NCBI RefSeq assembly: GCF_902498995.1 | Contig: NZ_CABVLY010000040.1 | Span: 1 to 59,792, forward strand | DNA: 59,792 nucleotides | Direction of reading: 5' to 3' | DNA from: Burkholderia anthina | GTDB taxonomy: Bacteria; Pseudomonadota; Gammaproteobacteria; Burkholderiales; Burkholderiaceae | In this document: positions 44,554 to 53,904 of the stretch, one piece after another | Numbering within the stretch: position 1 is the stretch's first letter | Layout: each line of letters begins with the position of its first letter | The notes under the pieces: generated by a model | What the model saw: only the letters and a program-made list of their open reading frames with translations | The model's database searches: none | What the model was told of the DNA's origin: nothing | Position numbers and translations under genes: made by a program

Positions 44554-45903
44554 ATGTCAGCGACTGACACGATGCCGGCGCGTACGCCGGCCAACTGGCT
44601 CGAACGGCGCTTCGCGCTCGCCGCGCGCGGCACGAGCGTGCGCACCGAGACGATCGCGGGGATCACGTCGTTCCTCGCGGCGGCGTACCTGCTCGTCGTG
44701 ATTCCGTCGCTGCTCGCGACCGGCGGAATGGACCGCGGCGCGGCAACCACCGCGACGATCATCGTGTTCGTGCTGTTCACGACGCTGATGGGGCTGTACG
44801 CGAACCTGCCGTTCCTGGTCGGCCCGGGCATCGGCGGCTCGGTGATCATCGGCGTGACGCTCGCGACGACCGAACACGTCGGCTGGCAGACGGGCCTCGG
44901 CATCGCATGCGTATCAGGCGTGCTGTTTTTCCTGCTGACGATCTTCGGCGCGCGCGGCGTCGTGATGCGGTTGATTCCGGTGCAGATCAAGCTCGGGCTC
45001 GGCGCGTCGATCGGCCTGTTCGTCACGATGCTCGGGCTGCGCAATGCGGGGATGGTCGTCGCGAATGCGAAGACCAACGCGTTCGCGCTCGGCGATTTCT
45101 CGCGGCCGGGCGCGCTCGTCGCGCTGATCGGCCTCGCGGTCGCTATTCTGCTGCAGGCGCGCAAGGTGCCCGGCGCGATCCTGATCGCGATTCTGGGTGC
45201 CGCCGCGGCCGGCGTGCCGCTGGGCGTCACGCATCTGCCGGCATCGTTCGTGTCGCTGCCGCACAGCATCGCGCCGATCGCGTTCAAGCTCGACATCCGC
45301 AGTGCGCTGACGCTCGCGGCCGCGCCGTACCTGTTCGCGTTCTTCGCGGCGGAATTCTTCTCGACGCTCGGCACCGCGCTCGCGGTCGGCGCGAAGGCGA
45401 ACCTGCTCGACGAACACGGCAACCTGCCGAACATCAACCGGCCGTTCCTCGTCGATTCGCTCGCCGCGACGCTCGGCCCCGTGTTCGGCATTCCCGCGCT
45501 GACGGCGCTGATCGAATCGGCGGCGGGCGTCGAAGCCGGCGGGCGCAGCGGGTTGTCGTCGCTGGCGGCGGCCGTGCTGTTCGCCGCGATGCTGCTGTTC
45601 GTGCCGGTCGCGCTCGCGATTCCGAAAGAGGCGACCGCGCCGGCGCTGATCCTGATCGGGCTGTCGATGTTCGCGACGATCCGCCATACGCATTTCGACG
45701 ACTTCACCGATGCGCTGCCCGTGATGTCGATGGTGCTGCTCACGCTGATGTCGAACAGCTTCGGCACCGGCATCGCCGGCGGGCTGCTGTGCTACGTGCT
45801 CGTCAAGCTGCTGGCGGGCCGCCGGCGTGACGTGCCGTGGGGGCTCGTCGTGCTCGCGCTGCCGCTCGGCTATTACTTCTGGACCGTCGTGAAGCCGCAC
45901 TGA
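44554..45903 (+). CDS. Purine base permease, AzgA-like (NCS2 superfamily)
   Basis: A 449-aa permease of the AzgA branch. Characteristic segments: TETIAGITSFLAAAYLLVVI near the N-terminus (AzgA members start with an E.TAG.TTFL.M.Y pattern), ANLPFLVGPGIGGSVIIGVT, and TLGTALAVGAKANLLDEHGN followed by ALTALIESAAGVEAGGRSGL. It imports hypoxanthine, guanine or adenine with protons. CAGGAG precedes the ATG. The adenosine deaminase gene follows by 46 bases on the same strand, and a LysR gene diverges upstream. Confidence 0.9.
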   Translation: MSATDTMPARTPANWLERRFALAARGTSVRTETIAGITSFLAAAYLLVVIPSLLATGGMDRGAATTATIIVFVLFTTLMGLYANLPFLVGPGIGGSVIIGVTLATTEHVGWQTGLGIACVSGVLFFLLTIFGARGVVMRLIPVQIKLGLGASIGLFVTMLGLRNAGMVVANAKTNAFALGDFSRPGALVALIGLAVAILLQARKVPGAILIAILGAAAAGVPLGVTHLPASFVSLPHSIAPIAFKLDIRSALTLAAAPYLFAFFAAEFFSTLGTALAVGAKANLLDEHGNLPNINRPFLVDSLAATLGPVFGIPALTALIESAAGVEAGGRSGLSSLAAAVLFAAMLLFVPVALAIPKEATAPALILIGLSMFATIRHTHFDDFTDALPVMSMVLLTLMSNSFGTGIAGGLLCYVLVKLLAGRRRDVPWGLVVLALPLGYYFWTVVKPH

Positions 45904-45949
45904 GGGGCTGCTCTCACGACGCATCGGCACTACCGCAAAAGAGACTCAC

Positions 45950-47050
45950 ATGAAGGCAACACCAGGTAACGTCCCGGCCGCGCGCACGGGCATCGAGATC
46001 ACGCCGGCCCATCGGGCCTTCTTCCACGCGCTGCCGAAGGTGGAGCTGCATTGCCACCTGCTCGGCGCGGTGCGGCACGACACGTTCGTCGCGCTCGCGG
46101 CGCGCAGCGGCGCGCCGATCGAGCGCGCGGAGATCGACGCGTTCTATGCGCGCGGCGAGAAGCCGGTCGGCGTGCTGCACGTGCTGCGCGCGCTCGACAA
46201 GTATTTGCTCACGCGGCCCGACGACCTGCGGCGCATCGCGTACGAGTATCTGGAGGATGCGGCCGCACACAACGTTCGGCATGCGGAATTCTTCTGGAAT
46301 CCGACGGGCACGGTGCGCGTTTCGGGCATTCCGTATGCGGACGCGCAGGCCGCGATCGTGACCGCGATTCGCGATGCCGCGCGCGACTTCGGGATCGGCG
46401 CATGCCTGATCCCGAGCATCGATCGCGAGCAGGACCCGGACGAAGCGGTCGCGATCGTCGAATGGATGAAGGCGAATCGCGCGGATGAAGTCGCGGGGAT
46501 CGGGATCGACTATCGCGAGAACGACCGGCCGCCGGAGTTGTTCTGGAAGGCGTATCGCGACGCGCGCGCGGCCGGCTTCCGCACGACCGCGCATGCGGGC
46601 GAGTTCGGGATGCCGTGGCGCAACGTCGAGACGGCCGTCGACCTGCTGCACGTCGATCGTATCGATCACGGCTATACGATCGTCGACAACCCCGAGCTGT
46701 GCGCGCGCTACGCGGAGCGCGGGATCGTCTTCACGGTCGTGCCGACGAATTCGTACTACCTGCGCACGCTGCCGCCGGAGCAATGGGCGGAACGGCATCC
46801 GATGCGCAAGATGCCGGGGCTCGGGCTGAAGATCCATCCGAACACCGACGATCCGACGCTGCACAAGGTGAATCCGTCGGAAGCGTGGGAGCTGATGTTC
46901 AGCCACTTCGGCTTCACGGTCGCCGACCTGAAGCAATTCATGCTGAACGGGATCGACGGCGCGTGGGTCGACGACGCGACGAAGGCCGCGTGGCGCGCGG
47001 CGTGGGCGCCGGAATTCGACGCGCTGGCCGCGACGCTCGCGGCGGGCTGA
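45950..47050 (+). CDS. add: Adenosine/adenine deaminase
   Basis: A 366-aa metal-dependent deaminase that converts adenosine (or adenine) to inosine (or hypoxanthine). The zinc ligands are visible in LPKVELHCHLLGAVRHDTF and RTTAHAGEFGMPWRNVET, the catalytic histidine in RIDHGYTIVDNPEL, and the aspartates in KIHPNTDDPTLHKVNPSE. It is downstream of the AzgA permease, so imported purines are deaminated at once. The family includes adenosine and adenine deaminases; reading alone does not separate them. Confidence 0.92.
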   Translation: MKATPGNVPAARTGIEITPAHRAFFHALPKVELHCHLLGAVRHDTFVALAARSGAPIERAEIDAFYARGEKPVGVLHVLRALDKYLLTRPDDLRRIAYEYLEDAAAHNVRHAEFFWNPTGTVRVSGIPYADAQAAIVTAIRDAARDFGIGACLIPSIDREQDPDEAVAIVEWMKANRADEVAGIGIDYRENDRPPELFWKAYRDARAAGFRTTAHAGEFGMPWRNVETAVDLLHVDRIDHGYTIVDNPELCARYAERGIVFTVVPTNSYYLRTLPPEQWAERHPMRKMPGLGLKIHPNTDDPTLHKVNPSEAWELMFSHFGFTVADLKQFMLNGIDGAWVDDATKAAWRAAWAPEFDALAATLAAG

Positions 47051-47085
47051 GCGCGCGTTGTGCGCGGTAACCGCCGGTCGGCGCG

Positions 47086-47532
47086 TCAGCCGGCCGGCGA
47101 ATCGTTCAGGTGGTAACGCAGGTCGCCCGCGAAATCGAACAGCGTGTAGTCGCGGAACGCGAAGCGCCACGCGCCGTCGACGCGCTCGAACGCGTCGTGA
47201 TACCGGCCTGCCGCGATCGGTTGCAACGCCAGGCCGTCGGCGGCCTGCAGCACCGTGTAGTACGAGCGGGCCGTCGCGCGCTGCGCGGCTTCGTCGATCT
47301 CGATGATCGGATTCGTAATCACGTGCTTTGTGCGTGGCGTGCCGCACGCGTGGCGCTTGACGCGCGCATCGAACAGTTCGAGCAGTTTGTCCGCGCCGAT
47401 CGTCGGCGCATCTTCCGCGACCTTGATCCGCGCATGCCGGAACAGTGCCGCCATGCCCGGCAGGTCGCCAGCGTCGAGCAACTCCGCGTAGCGGTACAGC
47501 AGGTTCGCGATCTCGACAGCGCTCGCGTTCAT
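47086..47532 (-). CDS. SnoaL-like / NTF2-fold protein
   Basis: A 148-aa single-domain protein of the SnoaL/NTF2 fold. It starts with a helix (AVEIANLLYRYAELLDAGDL, then PGMAALFRHA), followed by strands with RTKHVITNPIIEIDEAAQRA and GRYHDAFERVDGAWRFAFRD. Members act as small isomerases, dehydratases or ring-hydroxylation subunits. No partner is adjacent, so function is unknown. Confidence 0.85.
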   Translation of the reverse strand: MNASAVEIANLLYRYAELLDAGDLPGMAALFRHARIKVAEDAPTIGADKLLELFDARVKRHACGTPRTKHVITNPIIEIDEAAQRATARSYYTVLQAADGLALQPIAAGRYHDAFERVDGAWRFAFRDYTLFDFAGDLRYHLNDSPAG

Positions 47533-47804
47533 GCAGCCTCCGGCATCGATGGATGACGACGGCGATGGTGCGCGGCGTGCGGCTCTTCCGCTTCGTCCAG
47601 GTGGACTATGGCGGCACATCGACCGATCGCGAAGGCTGCTTCGCACGCGTCCCGCCATCTCCTCGCACCGCTCTGCGTCGCGGGCTGGCATACACCGGTC
47701 GCGTTCGCTATATTGGCGTCCGGCGGCGACTCGATCGCGCTGCCGCCGCCGCGCGCGCCCGCGCCGGCATTCCGACAACAATTCGAACCTCGAGAGGCCC
47801 TGCC

Positions 47805-49067
47805 GTGCGCATTCCCGTTTTCTGTCTGATGATGTTCGTGTCGCTGTCCGCGCGTGCCGCCAGCGGCTGCGACGGCCTGCTCGGCGACTATGCGCCGGCC
47901 GCCGGCAAGCCCGCGACCATGCGGGTCGAGAAGGTGGGCGGCGACATCGTGCTGCGCATGCGCGACGCCGGCCGGTGGAGCGTCGAAACCGCCCCGACGC
48001 ACGTCGCGGAACTCGATATGGATGGCCCGCAGAAGCCGCCTGCCGACGCATGCATACTCGACGTGCCGGGCGGCGAACTGATCAGGATGCCGATCGGCTC
48101 GCCGTATCAGGTCACGTCGGTCACGGGCAGCAATTTCACGACGAAGCATTCGACCACGGGCGTGCTGTTGCGGATGGAGCAGGGCTTCCAGGTCGACGGC
48201 ATCGAGCTGTATCCGGTCGCGCGCGGCGGCGATTCGCCGCCGCCCCCCGCGAAGGCGGTGCCGGGCCGCGAGATCGCCGGCACGGGGCCGTGCCCCGGCT
48301 ATCATGCACCCGACATGAGCCAGGCGGACTTCGACGGGCTGCCGGATCGCGTGCGCAAATACTTCGCTGGTCTCGACCCGGTGCAGCAGCGCGAATTCGT
48401 GTGCGGGCAGACGCTCGACCAGATCGTCGGCGACGGCGTGTCGTCGAACGACGCGAAGACCGTCGATTCGATGTGGCGCTGGCTCGACGTGATGCTGCAT
48501 GCGCATCAGGTGCCGCGCGACGAGCACGGCAGCGACGATCGCTGGCGCGTGGCCGGCCAGTTGCTGCACGCCAACCGTTCGAATGCCGATGCCAAGGCGT
48601 CGCCGGACCACGCGCGCCGGCAGGCGCTCGTGCTGGACCTGCTGGTGCCGAACCTGCCGCCGCCCGACACGCTGCGCGACGGGCGCGAGGATCAGGCGAG
48701 CGATCTCGCCTCCGAACTCGTGAAACTGCCGGAAGCCGATGCGCTCGCCGCGCTCGGCAAGCTGCACGCGAGCGGCGCGCTGAGCTGGCAGATCCACGAC
48801 AACAATCCGTACCACCTCGCCGACGCCGCGTTGTCCGACGCGTTGAATCCGCCCGTGTCGGCGTCGGTGTTCGCGTTGCTCGTGAAGGATACGAACCCGG
48901 TGGTGCTGCAGAGCGATACGCTGCTTCGCGGCGAGGTGATTGAGCATCACGTCGAGGGGGTGCGACGGCTGTTGGGCGCCGGCGTGAAGCCGACCGCGAA
49001 GGTGCTGGCCGATGCGGGCGACGATCCGGAGATGCTGCGGCTGCTGAAGGCGGCGGCCGCGCGCTGA
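47805..49067 (+). CDS. Exported unknown protein with helical repeat tail
   Basis: A 420-aa protein starting at GTG after a GAGAGG site. A signal peptide (VRIPVFCLMMFVSLSARAAS) precedes a small domain with cysteines (GCDGLLGDY...ACILDVPGGEL). A proline-rich joint (about residues 142-147, SPPPPAK) leads to a helical C-terminal half whose end (HHVEGVRRLLGAGVKPTAKV, then LADAGDDPEMLRLLKAAAA) looks like an ankyrin-type repeat. It is probably periplasmic. No family is recognised. Confidence 0.75.
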   Translation: MRIPVFCLMMFVSLSARAASGCDGLLGDYAPAAGKPATMRVEKVGGDIVLRMRDAGRWSVETAPTHVAELDMDGPQKPPADACILDVPGGELIRMPIGSPYQVTSVTGSNFTTKHSTTGVLLRMEQGFQVDGIELYPVARGGDSPPPPAKAVPGREIAGTGPCPGYHAPDMSQADFDGLPDRVRKYFAGLDPVQQREFVCGQTLDQIVGDGVSSNDAKTVDSMWRWLDVMLHAHQVPRDEHGSDDRWRVAGQLLHANRSNADAKASPDHARRQALVLDLLVPNLPPPDTLRDGREDQASDLASELVKLPEADALAALGKLHASGALSWQIHDNNPYHLADAALSDALNPPVSASVFALLVKDTNPVVLQSDTLLRGEVIEHHVEGVRRLLGAGVKPTAKVLADAGDDPEMLRLLKAAAAR

Positions 49068-49159
49068 CGCGATGCCATTGCGCGACGACGCGACGACGCG
49101 TCGATGTCGATGAATCGACGAATCGCAAGGCCGGCATGATCCGCCGGCCGGCTTCACGA

Positions 49160-51358
49160 TCAACGGAAAATCTTCAGCCAGTCGAACAACCCCGGGTGCG
49201 GCCGCCGCTTCGGCACGCTTGCCGGTGCGCTGCGCGGCCGGAAGTCCGGCGAGAACTGCGCATGCGGATCGATCGCGCGCGCACGCAGCGCCGTCTCGTA
49301 GAACGAGCCGACGATCGGCAACGCGCTGTGCGCGCCCGCCCCCCAGTAGTTGCTGCGCAGCGTCACGCTGCCGTCGTCGAAGCCGACCCACGCGCCGGCC
49401 ACCAGTTGCGGATGCATCAGGATGAACCAGCCGTCCGTGTTGTCCTGCGTCGTGCCGGTCTTGCCCGCGACGTCGACGCGAATGCCGTAGCGCGAGCGGA
49501 TGTCGGCGCCGGTCCCGTAGTCGACGACACCGCGCATCACGTCCACCAGCGTCTGGGCCGCGGCCGCCGGCAGCGCGCGTTCGGGCGGCGCGCTGCCGAA
49601 TGCGGCGAGCACCTTGCCGTTGCGATCCTCGATGCGCGTGATCATCTGCGGCGCGACGTACACGCCGCGGTTCGCGATGGTCCCGTACGCGGACACCATT
49701 TCCTTCAGCGTGACGGGGCTCGTCCCGAGCGCGAGCGACGGCACCGCGTCGAGCGGGCTGTCGCGCACGCCCATCGCGCGCGCGAGCTGCGCGACCCGGG
49801 CCGCGCCTTCGCGCTGCATCACCTGTGCGGTGATGCGGTTGCGCGACAGGGCCAGTGCGTCGCGCAGCGTCATCGGCGCGTCGGTTGGCGGCTCGGCATC
49901 GGTCGGACGCCATACCGCGTGCGCGTCGACCGGGATCGCGACGGGGCGATCGACGAACGTATCGCCGGGCCGCATCCCGTCCGCGAACGCGGCGCCATAG
50001 ACGAACGGCTTGAACGTCGAGCCCGGCTGGCGCCGTGACTGCACGACGTGGTCGAACGGCTCGCTGCCGAAATCGGGGCTGCCGATCCACGCGCGAATCG
50101 CGCCGTTGCGCGGATCGATCGCGACGAAGCCGGCCTGCACCTGCGTCTTGCGCTCGCACAGCGCGCGCATGAACGTGCGATTCGCGCCGAGCTGCTTCAG
50201 TGCCGCCGCATCGGCGAGCCCAGCATCGCGCGCCGCGCGATAGTCGGGCGTCTGCCGGATGAAGCCGCGGAACAGGTCGTTGCGCAGGCCGCAGCCGGAC
50301 GGGCCGCGCCATGCGCTGTCGGCGATCGCCTGCAGCCGTTCGGTCTGCCGGGTCAGCGCTTGCGTCGCCATCTCTTGCAGCCGTGCATCGAGCGTGGTGT
50401 ACACGACGAGGCCGTCCGAGTAGAGGTCGTAGTTGTTGCGGTCGGCCCATGCGATCAGCCACTTGCGCAACTGCACCGCGAAGTGCGGCGCGGGGCCCGG
50501 CTGGGCGGTCTGCGGCTCGAAGTCCACGCGCAGCGGCCGGCGCTGCAATTGCGCGAGCTGCTGCGGCGACAGCATCCCCATCGCGGCCATCCGGCCGAGC
50601 ACGATGTTGCGGCGCTGGACCGCGCGCTCCGGATTGAGCACCGGGTTGTAGTAGCTGTTGCCCTTCAGCATCCCGACGAGCGTCGCGCTTTCCACGATGT
50701 CGAGCTGGTCGGCCGATTTGCCGAAATAAGTGCGTGCGGCCATTTCGACGCCGTACGCGTTGTACAGGAACGGCACGGTGTTCAGGTAGGTCTCGAGGAT
50801 CTCGTCCTTGCTGTACACCGTCTCGATCTTGAACGCGGTGATCAGCTCCTTCACCTTGCGCGTGAGCGTCGGCGCGCGGCCGACTTCGTCCGGATACAGG
50901 TTGCGCGCGAGTTGCTGCGTGATCGTCGAGCCGCCCTGGCGGCTGCCGGAGAACGTATGGAGCCCGGCCGCGAGCGTGCGGCGCCAGTCGATGCCGTGAT
51001 GCGCATAGAAGCGGTGGTCCTCGGTCGCGATCAGCGCGTCGACCATGTGCGGCGAGATCTGCTTGAGCGGCACCCATTCGCGATTGACGGGCCGGAACTC
51101 GGCGATCAGCTGGCCGTCGGCCGACAGTACGCGTGCGGGGCGGTCGATGCGCGCCTTGCGGATGTCGCCGATGCTCGGCGTGAACGGCACGAACGCGAGC
51201 AGGACCAGCAGGCCGAGCACCGGTATCGCGGCGAGCGTCAGCGCGATGCCACGGCGCGTCGGATGGCGCAGGCGATGCCACGCGCCGGCACCCAGCGCGC
51301 GGGCGCCGTCACGGCAGCGAAGCCACAGGTTGCGAAGAAACGGCACGAAGCGATTCAC
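49160..51358 (-). CDS. Class A penicillin-binding protein (PBP1-type)
   Basis: A 732-aa bifunctional peptidoglycan synthase. After a cytoplasmic tail and one membrane helix (about residues 38-58), the glycosyltransferase domain has catalytic Glu113 in ATEDHRFYAHHGIDW and the QGGSTITQQLARN motif. The transpeptidase domain has Ser447/Lys450 in RQPGSTFKPF, SRN (505-507) and KTGT (633-636). The start is GTG. It lacks the extra OB insert of E. coli PBP1a and is closer to PBP1c or PbpC-like length. It is a target of beta-lactams. Monocistronic. Confidence 0.93.
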   Translation of the reverse strand: MNRFVPFLRNLWLRCRDGARALGAGAWHRLRHPTRRGIALTLAAIPVLGLLVLLAFVPFTPSIGDIRKARIDRPARVLSADGQLIAEFRPVNREWVPLKQISPHMVDALIATEDHRFYAHHGIDWRRTLAAGLHTFSGSRQGGSTITQQLARNLYPDEVGRAPTLTRKVKELITAFKIETVYSKDEILETYLNTVPFLYNAYGVEMAARTYFGKSADQLDIVESATLVGMLKGNSYYNPVLNPERAVQRRNIVLGRMAAMGMLSPQQLAQLQRRPLRVDFEPQTAQPGPAPHFAVQLRKWLIAWADRNNYDLYSDGLVVYTTLDARLQEMATQALTRQTERLQAIADSAWRGPSGCGLRNDLFRGFIRQTPDYRAARDAGLADAAALKQLGANRTFMRALCERKTQVQAGFVAIDPRNGAIRAWIGSPDFGSEPFDHVVQSRRQPGSTFKPFVYGAAFADGMRPGDTFVDRPVAIPVDAHAVWRPTDAEPPTDAPMTLRDALALSRNRITAQVMQREGAARVAQLARAMGVRDSPLDAVPSLALGTSPVTLKEMVSAYGTIANRGVYVAPQMITRIEDRNGKVLAAFGSAPPERALPAAAAQTLVDVMRGVVDYGTGADIRSRYGIRVDVAGKTGTTQDNTDGWFILMHPQLVAGAWVGFDDGSVTLRSNYWGAGAHSALPIVGSFYETALRARAIDPHAQFSPDFRPRSAPASVPKRRPHPGLFDWLKIFR

Positions 51359-51561
51359 GGCGGCAGCAGCGCGGTCGGAAAAGGCGCGATCCTAGCAAAC
51401 CGGGCAGCGTCGCCTGTGGCCAAAAAGCCCGTTTGCTTGCAGGATTTACAGACGATTACGTTTGTTGCCCGCGGACAACCTTTTGCCGCGCGCACGGCCG
51501 CGATTCCGCCGACGAATCGCGGCCGGCCAGCTCCGTACGCGCCGCAGCTTCATGGTGTTGG

Positions 51562-51588
51562 CCGGAATGCCGGGAATGCCGGGAATGC
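51562..51588. repeat. 9-bp tandem repeat, three copies
   Basis: CGGGAATGC is repeated head-to-tail at 51571-51579 and 51580-51588, with a first copy differing by one base (CCGGAATGC, 51562-51570). Such short arrays can vary in copy number between strains. Confidence 0.7.
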
Positions 51589-51837
51589 GGTCGCCAGATC
51601 GGACGACGATGTTGCCGTTCGTGTCGGCACTCGAATGATTCGAACCGGTTTCGATGAAGGTCGATTCGTGAGCCGCATGTTGCTCGCGCCGCTGCTGACG
51701 AACGGTATGTCGTCGGGGCGTATCGGACACCAGGCCGCGACGTTCCAGGTCGTCGCCGAGCCGATGCGTCCGCGGGCGCCGATTTCAACGGTTCTGACTA
51801 TCATGGACCGGAGGCGAAATATTACGTTTTCCTTCGT

Positions 51838-51849
51838 TTTTCATGAAAA
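51838..51849. promoter_or_regulatory. 12-bp perfect palindrome upstream of response regulator
   Basis: TTTTCATGAAAA is a perfect palindrome in an AT-rich patch 149 bases before the GTG start of the response regulator. It may be an operator for a dimeric regulator, possibly for autoregulation. Confidence 0.45.
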
Positions 51850-51997
51850 TGAAATGAATTAGAAAGGATAAATGGAATGGATGCATTTCCATAATCTGCA
51901 TTTCCGGCCGGGAAAAAACGGGGCAAGATTGCAGTGCTCAGTGACGTGTCGACGAAACGCGCACACGTCGGACATTTCGATACACGAGGCCCGCCAC

Positions 51998-52654
51998 GTG
52001 CCCCCACGCATTTCCATTTTGCTCGTTGACGACCATGCGGTTGTGCGTGAAGGCTACAAGAGACTGATCGCGTTCGAATCGGACCTTTACGTATGCGGTG
52101 AAGCCAGGACTGCGGCAGAGGCCTATCACGCGTTCTGCTCGCTGCGGCCCGATGTGGTCGTGATCGATGTGTCGCTGCTGGGCCCGAGTGGCATCGAGGC
52201 CATCCGTCGCATGCTCGCGCGCGAGCGCGCGGCGCATATCCTGATATTCAGTGTCCGTGAGGAAGCGATTTTCGTGCGCCGCGCGCTCGCCGCGGGGGCG
52301 CTCGGTTACGTGACCAAGTCCAGTGCACCCGACGTGCTTGTCGATGCGGTTCGCGCAGTGGCGCACGGCCGTCGATTCCTGAGTCCCGACGTCGCACAGG
52401 CGCTGCACGCGAGTGATGCGTTTCGGGAAGGACAAGTCGGCAGCGCGCTTTCGGCGCGCGAGTTCGAGGTGATGGGATTGCTCATCCAGGGGTATACATT
52501 GCTCGCCATCGCCGAGCAACTCGGCATCAGCCGGAAGACCGTGGCCAACCATCAGTCGACGCTCCGCCAGAAGTTCGGCGCGGACAACAGCGTACAACTC
52601 GCTCGCATAGCAAGCCGGTTCGGTCTGCCGTTTCAACCGGCGCCAGGCAGTTGA
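51998..52654 (+). CDS. LuxR-type (NarL/FixJ) response regulator
   Basis: A 218-aa orphan response regulator. The receiver has the acidic pair Asp11-Asp12 (ISILLVDDHAVVREGYK), phosphorylation site Asp57 (PDVVVIDVSLLGPSG) and Lys107 (LGYVTKSSAP). The LuxR helix-turn-helix is at about 150-210 (LSAREFEVMGLLIQGYTLLA, then IAEQLGISRKTVANHQSTLR). The frame is open to 51872; the GTG at 51998 is chosen because GAGG precedes it and the product then starts right at the receiver. No sensor kinase is adjacent. Response regulators of this class (ExaE, ErbR, FlhR) are known to control PQQ alcohol dehydrogenases, and such an enzyme lies three genes downstream. Confidence 0.92.
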   Translation: MPPRISILLVDDHAVVREGYKRLIAFESDLYVCGEARTAAEAYHAFCSLRPDVVVIDVSLLGPSGIEAIRRMLARERAAHILIFSVREEAIFVRRALAAGALGYVTKSSAPDVLVDAVRAVAHGRRFLSPDVAQALHASDAFREGQVGSALSAREFEVMGLLIQGYTLLAIAEQLGISRKTVANHQSTLRQKFGADNSVQLARIASRFGLPFQPAPGS

Positions 52655-52789
52655 TCCCGGATCGGGCTTGTCAGCGGAAGCGTGCCGCTCATTATTAGCA
52701 ATGCAAAATGAATCGAACGATGATCCGTCGTCGACGATAGCGATATAAATATGGGATGAATGCCGGGGCGGCTTTCATCGGAGAGCGCG

Positions 52790-53896
52790 ATGAGAAAGAG
52801 AATCTCGGTGGCGGTGTTGTTGGGGGGGCTCATGCCGGCCGCGTGGGCACAAACGAGCGTGACGCTGTATGGCCGCGTCGACGCGGGGCTCGAGTACCTG
52901 AACCACGTCACGACGGCACCGGGTCGAACCGGCACGCGCTTCAGCGCAGAGGGGGGCGACTGGGGCACGAGCATGCTGGGGCTGCGCGGCAACGAGGATC
53001 TGGGCGGTGGATTGTCCACGGTATTCAATCTCGAAACCGCGCTGCAAACGATGAACGGTACGACGGGAGGCGGACGGCTCTTTTCGAGGCGCGCCTACGT
53101 CGGACTGAAAGACGATACGTGGGGGCAACTCCAGGCCGGGCGCAACCTGTTCATCGATAGCGACGGCGTGTGGGCGTTCGACCCGTTCGTGCAGCAGGCG
53201 GTGTCGTCGGCATCCCTCGTGCGCGGACGCAACTGGCAGCAGACCAGCAATAACGTGGAATACCACAGCCCGGTTTTCCACGGCTTCGACGTGCAGGCGC
53301 AATACGCGTTCGGTAATCAGGCGAGCAGCTTCAACAATGGTGCGTCGGGCGAGTTCGGCCGCTCGGACGGCGTCATGCTGACGTACCGCTCGCCGTATTT
53401 CGACGTCCGCGGCATGTACGACGAACTGCGCGATTCGACCGGCAAGTTCACCAATGTCTTCACGAGCTCCCGTGAATATTTCGTCGGCGGAAACGTGCGG
53501 ATCCAGAAGTTCACGATTCAGACCGCCTGGACGCACTATTCGGCGCCGGACACGCCGGCCGGCCTCGCGGACAACGCGGATCACTTCTGGCTCGGTGCGA
53601 CGTGGCAGGCGAATTCCCGCTGGTCGGTGACGGGCGCGGGCTACTACGTTCGCGTGCGCAGCGGCAGCGGCGATGCGACGCACGATCCTGCCGGCCATGC
53701 GACGCTGTACGCGCTCGGCACGACCTACAACCTGAGCAAGCGCACCTTCCTTTACGGCACGGTGGGTTATGTGCGTAACGGGAGTCACTCGGATTTTTCG
53801 GTATTCGCGACTCCGCTGGGCACGACGCCGACCACCAATCCGCTCGACGGCGAATCGCAGGTCACGACGTATGTCGGCGTGATGCACACGTTCTGA
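52790..53896 (+). CDS. Trimeric porin, OmpC-like (first of tandem pair)
   Basis: A 368-aa outer-membrane porin with signal peptide (MRKRISVAVLLGGLMPAAWA) and the family start QTSVTLYGRVDAGLEYLNHV, with landmarks LRGNEDLGGGLSTVFNLET and FSRRAYVGLKDDTWGQLQAG, and C-terminal VMHTF with terminal phenylalanine. GGAGAG precedes the ATG. It is followed after eight bases by a second, diverged porin gene and then by the PQQ enzyme gene, so the three look co-expressed. Confidence 0.93.
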   Translation: MRKRISVAVLLGGLMPAAWAQTSVTLYGRVDAGLEYLNHVTTAPGRTGTRFSAEGGDWGTSMLGLRGNEDLGGGLSTVFNLETALQTMNGTTGGGRLFSRRAYVGLKDDTWGQLQAGRNLFIDSDGVWAFDPFVQQAVSSASLVRGRNWQQTSNNVEYHSPVFHGFDVQAQYAFGNQASSFNNGASGEFGRSDGVMLTYRSPYFDVRGMYDELRDSTGKFTNVFTSSREYFVGGNVRIQKFTIQTAWTHYSAPDTPAGLADNADHFWLGATWQANSRWSVTGAGYYVRVRSGSGDATHDPAGHATLYALGTTYNLSKRTFLYGTVGYVRNGSHSDFSVFATPLGTTPTTNPLDGESQVTTYVGVMHTF

Positions 53897-53904
53897 AACG
53901 ATAG

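Larger units (their letters stand above)
51359..51997. other. Long non-coding leader before the response regulator
   Basis: About 640 bases with no supported gene. It contains a 9-bp tandem repeat (51562-51588) and then turns AT-rich towards 51900, with a perfect palindrome at 51838-51849. It likely carries the promoter of the response regulator and the PBP gene promoter at its left end. Confidence 0.5.

Noticed and set aside
47529..51281. Long minus-strand open frame spanning the PBP gene and the exported unknown
   Set aside because: It is in a different frame from the PBP gene and reads as basic low-complexity sequence; it is a shadow.
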